From contig SXOY01000076.1 in assembly GCA_005776545.1 (NCBI GenBank), positions 1 through 11,093 on the forward strand: DNA of 11,093 bases. The letters are read 5' to 3'. Below, piece after piece: positions 6,541 to 11,093 of the stretch. How positions within the stretch are numbered: position 1 is the stretch's first letter; every line of letters begins with the position of its first letter. The translations under genes were made by a program, and so were the position numbers. The notes under the pieces were generated by a model. It was not told where the DNA came from, did no database searches, and was given only the letters and a program-made list of their open reading frames with translations. This DNA is from Planctomycetia bacterium (GTDB taxonomy: Bacteria; Planctomycetota; Phycisphaerae; Phycisphaerales; UBA1924).

Positions 6541-8007
6541 TTATTTCGGCAACTTCGCAAGTCTTGCCCAGTCCGCGGCAGACAGATACGCCACGCACTT
6601 AAACGTGCCCTTGTCGTTGGTCGAATAGATGAGGCAATGACCTTCATCTGAACGCCTGACCTGTGGCGGCAGCGCTGGGCCGACGGTGTTGGAATGTCCA
6701 ACCAGCAGTGTGTTTCCGGATGTTGGTGCTCTGAATAGAAGCGAACTGATTTCCTTTCCACTCCCGGATGCGAGTCCGGGCGTATCTGTTGCGGGTTTTC
6801 CAAAGAGGATTTCAGCGGTGTCGCGGGCGCGGAACATCGGGCTTGTCTCGGCGGTTGTGAAGGTTATCTCAAGCGATTTCAGACTCGCCGCGATTGCCTC
6901 AATTTCGGTCTTTCCTTCACTCGACAGGTTGCGTTGCTGAGCGCGATCGGTAGAGCCTGCCACATCTTTTTGCGACTGATCGCTCTTACCGTGTCGGAAG
7001 AAAACGATATTACCGCCGGCTTTGAGTGCTTTGATAAGCGCTGCATCTGGTAGATCACTGAAGGTCTGACTCGGAACATCTGAGAATTCTGCACCAAGTG
7101 CGGGCGAAGTTGTAAGCCGATATCCCTTCACCCCCAGCGGTAATGCGTAGATACCCGAGCGAGCAGTGATGAACAGCGTGTCGAGTTTGGTGCCGCCAAA
7201 TTCGCAGTTTGCTGGTCCTTCTGGCACTGACCAGGATTGACCCAGGGTCAGGTCGGACTTGATTTCTTGAATCAACTTGCTGCCGGGAAGTGCGACATAG
7301 ATGTTGCCGGAGGCATCGACAGCAAGACCATCGCCTGTGCCAGGAAGTACAACTTCTTTCTTGTCACCCAATGTCCCCGGTGAAGTGATGGGAAATGCGA
7401 CCAATGCCGGGCGACCTGCGGGAACTACATAGAGAGTTTTTTCATCGGGTGAGAGCAACACGCCGTTGGGGCGGTTGTCGTCATCCATCGCGCGTGTGAT
7501 AGTCCGCTTCGAATCTTTTTCCGGAGATGCGTAGTACACAGATTGCTTGCCCTGGGGGTGTGGCGGGGCTTTGTACAGTGGATCGGTGAAGTAGATTCCG
7601 CCCTGTGAATCGATGGTGAGATCGTTGCAGTTAGAGAAGGGCTTTCCTTCGAAGGAGTCGGCGATCGTCTTGAGAGCACGCTTGGCGAGGTCGACTTCTA
7701 CAAGTTTGGCTCCGCCGAATTGGGTCATGAACAGGCGGCCGGATTTGTCGAACATAAGTCCCGCGCCAGACTCAGTCTTTTCAAGTACGGTGTCGAGCGC
7801 GCCATGTGAATCCAGGCGATAGAGCTTGCTCGTACTCATATCTACAAAGTAGATATTCCCATCGGCATCGGCGGCGGGGCCTTCGATGAATCCGAATCCG
7901 CCGCGGAGTTTTGTTGCTTCGATGGAGGTGGGAGCAGCCTTGGGTGCTGGCTGCGCCCATGCCGTGTGAACGAATGTAATGAGCGAGAGAGCAGTGACCA
8001 GGCGCAT
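6541..8007 (-). CDS. Secreted SMP-30/gluconolactonase fused to a histidine phosphatase
   Basis: The 488-residue product starts at ATG 8007, five bases after AGGAG. An upstream in-frame start at 8070 would add 21 residues before the signal peptide and overlap nadE. Residues 1-18 form a signal peptide (cleavage likely at AWA-QP). Residues about 35-305 are an SMP-30/gluconolactonase-type six-bladed propeller, with E42 (FIEGPA), N128 (SNCNDLTID), N181 (RPNGVLLSPD) and D226 (GDGLAVD) at the places of the known metal and substrate residues, so a lactonase-type site appears intact. Residues about 322-488 are a histidine phosphatase domain with catalytic RHG (338-340), a second arginine near 393 and GHSNT (H438). 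The protein probably acts outside the cytoplasm, but the substrates of both domains are unknown. It is last in the minus-strand run, 50 nt after nadE. Confidence 0.9.
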   Translation of the reverse strand: MRLVTALSLITFVHTAWAQPAPKAAPTSIEATKLRGGFGFIEGPAADADGNIYFVDMSTSKLYRLDSHGALDTVLEKTESGAGLMFDKSGRLFMTQFGGAKLVEVDLAKRALKTIADSFEGKPFSNCNDLTIDSQGGIYFTDPLYKAPPHPQGKQSVYYASPEKDSKRTITRAMDDDNRPNGVLLSPDEKTLYVVPAGRPALVAFPITSPGTLGDKKEVVLPGTGDGLAVDASGNIYVALPGSKLIQEIKSDLTLGQSWSVPEGPANCEFGGTKLDTLFITARSGIYALPLGVKGYRLTTSPALGAEFSDVPSQTFSDLPDAALIKALKAGGNIVFFRHGKSDQSQKDVAGSTDRAQQRNLSSEGKTEIEAIAASLKSLEITFTTAETSPMFRARDTAEILFGKPATDTPGLASGSGKEISSLLFRAPTSGNTLLVGHSNTVGPALPPQVRRSDEGHCLIYSTNDKGTFKCVAYLSAADWARLAKLPK

Positions 8008-8057
8008 AGGAACTCCTTGAATAGGCCGCACTGTATGTGCAAAACCGGAGAGCGGAA

Positions 8058-9770
8058 TTATGGCTTCCATCGCTGTGCGATGGGTACGCGACGGCCAGAA
8101 CCAAAAGCGACTGAACTGACTTTTAGCCCGATTGCGGCCTGCTTTCGCTTATATTCCGACAAATCGATCAGGCGAATCATGCGTTGAACGACTGCGGCAT
8201 CAAAGTGAGTTGCTTCGATGATCTCGACCGAGCTCTTTCGACCTTCGACATACAACTCAATAATCCGATCGAGCACCTCGTACGGTGGCAACGAATCCTG
8301 ATCAGTCTGATCTGGGCGAAGTTCGGCGCTCGGTGCCTTGGTAATTGTCGATGGTGGAATCGGTGCCGATTCAAAACCAGCGGCTTTGGGATTCTGGTTG
8401 ATCCAGTTCGACATTGCGTACACAAGTTGTTTGGAAACATCGCTCAATACTGCCAGCCCGCCGTTCATGTCGCCGTAGAGCGTGCAATATCCGACCGCCA
8501 TTTCGCTCTTGTTTCCGGTGGTAAGCACAATCGCTCCGCTGCGATTTGAAAGTGCCATGAGCATGGTGCCGCGGCAGCGAGATTGCAGGTTTTCCTCGGT
8601 GATGTCAGGGATCACTTCAGCGAGCTGTTTAAGTTCTCTCTCAGAAAATGCGGCGTTGAGCGTGTCGCGGAACCCATCGACGGCAGGGTTGATTGGCGTC
8701 GTGATACATGTGATCTTCAGCCGCCCAGCCAGGTCGTAGGCGTCGTTGCGTGAATGTTCGCTTGAGTATGGGCCGGGCATTGCAACGCCGAGAACATTCG
8801 CAGGTCCGATTGCCGCCGCCGCGATGCAAGCGGTGAGGGCGGAGTCGATGCCGCCGGACAGGCCGATGAGAGCCTGCTTGAATCCAATCTTGCGAAGATA
8901 GTCTCGCACTCCCAATACAAGTGCGTGGTATGCAAGCTCAGCATCGGATGCGCCGATATACGGATCGTTGACCGATGTTGTATTTTCAGTGTTCACCAAA
9001 ATCAGGTCTTCGCCAAAGCCACGACCTGCGGCGATAAGAGTTCCCTCGGGGGAGAACGCCGCGGAATGCCCATCAAAGATGAGTTCATCGTTTGCACCTG
9101 CGACATTGACAGCTGCGACGCAGACGTGATGTTGGCGAGCGTGCTTTCGCAGGATCTCCCGGTGGCGGCGGCCTTTCCCAAGCACAAATGGGCTGGCAGA
9201 CGGATTGACAATAACTTCTGCGCCAGCGGCGATGAGTTCAGGCACTGGATCCGCGCGGCCTTCGTATCGCCATGAGAATCCAACATCTTCACCCTTCCAG
9301 AGATCCTCGCAGATTGAAAGCCCGACCCTGGTCGTGCCTGCGGATGTTGGAACGGATATGACACACGGCTTGTCACCGGGCCGAAAGTACCGATCTTCAT
9401 CAAAGACGTCATAGGTCGGCAAGAGTCGCTTGTCGTAGTAGTCAAGCAATGTGCCATCGCGATATGCAAGCAGCGAGTTGCAGATGCCGCCAGATGTAGC
9501 AGGAATTGAGGCAGGTAGTGGTGCGCCGAAAATTACTGTGATGCTCGAAGAGTGATTCTCTCCGATCGTCTTCGCGGCAGTTGAACACGCAGCGATGAAT
9601 CCGGACTGAAGCAACAGGTCCTTGGGCGGATATCCGCACAGCGCGAGTTCTGGGAACACGATGCAGTCTGCGTGAGCTGCTTTGGCGCGAGAAATGAAGT
9701 TGATGATTGATGCGGTGTTGGCCGCTATATCACCGACAACCGAGTTCATTTGGGCAAGTGCAATGAGCAT
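8058..9770 (-). CDS. nadE: Glutamine-dependent NAD+ synthetase
   Basis: The enzyme amidates nicotinate adenine dinucleotide to NAD+ with ATP, using ammonia released from glutamine; it is cytoplasmic and the last step of NAD synthesis. The 570-residue product has the two-domain form. The N-terminal nitrilase-type glutaminase (about 1-265) carries the triad E41 (FPELALCGYPP), K114 (YDKRLLPTYDVFDE) and C154 (GLSICEDLW). The C-terminal synthetase (about 275-570) carries the ATP-binding P-loop SGGIDS (305-310), then LTTGNKSEMAVGY and the C-terminal KRKQAAIGLK segment. All key residues are present and the length is normal. ATG 9770 has no strong ribosome-binding site. It lies 18 nt after the stop of the flippase-like gene, so translation may be coupled. 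Confidence 0.96.
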   Translation of the reverse strand: MLIALAQMNSVVGDIAANTASIINFISRAKAAHADCIVFPELALCGYPPKDLLLQSGFIAACSTAAKTIGENHSSSITVIFGAPLPASIPATSGGICNSLLAYRDGTLLDYYDKRLLPTYDVFDEDRYFRPGDKPCVISVPTSAGTTRVGLSICEDLWKGEDVGFSWRYEGRADPVPELIAAGAEVIVNPSASPFVLGKGRRHREILRKHARQHHVCVAAVNVAGANDELIFDGHSAAFSPEGTLIAAGRGFGEDLILVNTENTTSVNDPYIGASDAELAYHALVLGVRDYLRKIGFKQALIGLSGGIDSALTACIAAAAIGPANVLGVAMPGPYSSEHSRNDAYDLAGRLKITCITTPINPAVDGFRDTLNAAFSERELKQLAEVIPDITEENLQSRCRGTMLMALSNRSGAIVLTTGNKSEMAVGYCTLYGDMNGGLAVLSDVSKQLVYAMSNWINQNPKAAGFESAPIPPSTITKAPSAELRPDQTDQDSLPPYEVLDRIIELYVEGRKSSVEIIEATHFDAAVVQRMIRLIDLSEYKRKQAAIGLKVSSVAFGSGRRVPIAQRWKP

Positions 9771-9788
9771 TGGCGGACGATAGGGCTT

Positions 9789-10820
9789 TCAGGAGGATGA
9801 TGCTGGAGGCTGGGTCGGCTTGAGCCGCCAGGGTTTGAGAATGAGTGCTGCGATCGGCGACAGTACAACCAGAACGATGAGTTCGCAGGCTGTCACGGTT
9901 AGGGCAATAGGGGCGAGCGATTCCCACGATATCACCGCTCGCAACTTTGCCAGCGCGGTCACACCAGCCTCGCGCGATCCTGCCGCTCCACTGGGCGATA
10001 GCACACCGATGAGGAAATAACACCCGGAAAAGAGCATGGCATTTCCAAATGAAAGCTCTATTCCCATGATCTGACTGACAAGATAAAACCGCGCAGCTTG
10101 AACCAATAGATCCGCAGCTCGAAACACCAGCGCAACCACGAACCAGCGTGATGAAACCATGTCGCAGCCGGAGTGCATCTGTGCAAATGCCCCAGACGCA
10201 CTGAATCGCGCAGGCAACGATGTTGGTAGCTTGTGCGCGATCGCCTGAACTCGTTGCAAACCATCGGGTCCAGATATGGCATTCGCAACCATCATTACAC
10301 ACGCAAGAATTGTTGGTGTACCTAGTCCAACAGCCATCATCCAGGGTACATCAATCTTCTCGCGCCAATATGTTGCGATAATAATCGGGCCTACCACAAG
10401 CAACGCGCCCACTCCGACTGCGGCAAACCAGGCTCCAATCGTAAAAAGCGGAATGTTGTCGCGTCGATTGTGAATGAGTACGCGAAATACGAGCGATGCT
10501 TTGAACGGCACCAGGGCTAGTAAGGTCGCAATGCAATTTGTGGCGATAAGGTCAACAGGATTGAGTTGCTTCTGCCCGCGAATGGTCGCCCAGAAGCAGA
10601 GACCATTGAGGGCAATACTGACAAATGTGAGCGCAAGAAGACCGGTTGCATTCGCAAACGAAATGCCGCGGAGCTGCGCCAAAGCCTCTTTGTTCTGCGG
10701 CTGGAGTGCAAGGTGAATGCACCATGCGAGTGCGGCGATTCCGATGGCGATACCCAGGAGCTGAACCAAAATGCCCCGGAGATTTCTATGTTGCAGAGGT
10801 GCCGTGCTCAACTCTTTCAT
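9789..10820 (-). CDS. LPG-synthase-TM/flippase-like integral membrane protein
   Basis: The 343-residue product has about eight hydrophobic segments (15-38, 58-78, 92-113, 125-148, 159-182, 224-244, 262-276, 303-328). It also has the motif SPSGAAGSREAG at 275-286, resembling the PGG-G-x-x-E signature of the lysylphosphatidylglycerol synthase transmembrane family (UPF0104-like). There is no cytosolic aminoacyl-transfer domain, so it is the membrane part only, as in proteins thought to move lipid or lipid-linked sugars across the membrane. That activity is inferred from the family. Its ATG overlaps the stop of the preceding glycosyltransferase-like gene by 4 bp (ATGA), which argues for translational coupling and a shared role in surface glycolipid or glycan work. 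The short tail is Pro/Ser-rich. Confidence 0.78.
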   Translation of the reverse strand: MKELSTAPLQHRNLRGILVQLLGIAIGIAALAWCIHLALQPQNKEALAQLRGISFANATGLLALTFVSIALNGLCFWATIRGQKQLNPVDLIATNCIATLLALVPFKASLVFRVLIHNRRDNIPLFTIGAWFAAVGVGALLVVGPIIIATYWREKIDVPWMMAVGLGTPTILACVMMVANAISGPDGLQRVQAIAHKLPTSLPARFSASGAFAQMHSGCDMVSSRWFVVALVFRAADLLVQAARFYLVSQIMGIELSFGNAMLFSGCYFLIGVLSPSGAAGSREAGVTALAKLRAVISWESLAPIALTVTACELIVLVVLSPIAALILKPWRLKPTQPPASSS

Positions 10821-11093
10821 CCGGGTGGTCCTGGTAGCGGAAGCGATCGTTCCCTGAGTTCAAACAAAACAACGCCGCTCGCTTTCCATTCCTTTTTCGC
10901 AACGGCATTGTCCACCAGCCATGCGGAAATCAGTTCGGGTGTGAGCCTCGGATCGTTCCATTGCGATGAACAATATCGGCTGAGCTCAGAGAAATTCACC
11001 AGCACATAATATATTCCCATGGCGCGGAGTTGCTCCGAGCTTTTGTAATACCTGCTTTCCAACATTCGTTCCTCGGTCATTAACTGGCTGCAA
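10817..11093 (-). CDS. C-terminus of a probable GT39/PMT-like glycosyltransferase, cut by the right edge
   Basis: The frame is open to the right edge upstream of the internal ATG at 11080, so that ATG need not be the start and the gene probably continues outside. The 91 visible residues contain LRAMGIYYVLVNFSELSRY followed by DPRLTPELISAWLVDN and a short ending with VVLFELRE. This order (a strand reading YVLVN, then a Ser/Arg helix, then LTPEL, then a final strand) resembles the C-terminal soluble tail of ArnT/PMT-type membrane glycosyltransferases, which use a polyprenyl-phosphate sugar donor. The assignment is by pattern only. If 11080 were a true start, this would be an 87-residue stand-alone protein. 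Confidence 0.55.
   Translation of the reverse strand, partial: CSQLMTEERMLESRYYKSSEQLRAMGIYYVLVNFSELSRYCSSQWNDPRLTPELISAWLVDNAVAKKEWKASGVVLFELRERSLPLPGPPG

Noticed and set aside
8008..8070. Longer start for the SMP-30 fusion
   Set aside because: It would place 21 residues before an obvious signal peptide, while ATG 8007 has a well-placed AGGAG.
8184..9275. Several plus-strand frames opposite nadE
   Set aside because: nadE is intact with all catalytic residues. The opposite frames show no recognisable domains and arise from codon bias.

Overview
The window looks like a chromosomal segment of a moderately GC-rich bacterium, most likely a planctomycete-type organism (possibly Phycisphaerae). 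This rests on the stand-alone rpsD, the N-terminal style of S4, a large membrane-anchored PpiD/SurA-like protein, and an atpC sitting alone outside an ATP synthase operon. The lineage is an inference from gene style, not a database match. No rRNA, tRNA, CRISPR array, insertion sequence or phage module was found.

Layout. Positions 1-246 (+) hold the C-terminal end of a protein gene that enters from the left edge. It is followed by a hairpin that also serves as the convergent end of a zinc-ribbon membrane protein (294-1016, -). A sigma70-like promoter and a leader of about 180 nt, rich in alternative base pairing, precede rpsD (1237-1836, +), which ends in a long hairpin terminator. A 718-residue membrane-anchored PpiD/SurA-like protein follows (1970-4126, +). 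It is separated by a symmetrical bidirectional terminator from the convergent atpC (4203-4646, -). Divergent from atpC are a FecCD-type ABC permease (about 4729-5685, +) and a CPBP-family intramembrane protease (5725-6531, +).

The right half is a minus-strand run read from the right edge leftwards: the C-terminus of a probable GT39/PMT-like glycosyltransferase (10817-11093), an LPG-synthase-TM/flippase-like membrane protein (9789-10820, 4-bp ATGA overlap), glutamine-dependent NAD+ synthetase nadE (8058-9770), and a secreted two-domain protein joining an SMP-30/gluconolactonase propeller to a histidine phosphatase (6541-8007). The first pair suggests cell-surface glycan or lipid work. nadE is housekeeping. 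The last gene is the most unusual architecture in the window.

No clearly new multi-gene system was found. The best leads are the SMP-30/histidine-phosphatase fusion, the pseudoknot-capable rpsD leader, the lone atpC placed head-to-head with an orphan permease, and the cluster of strong inverted repeats in the first 130 bases.
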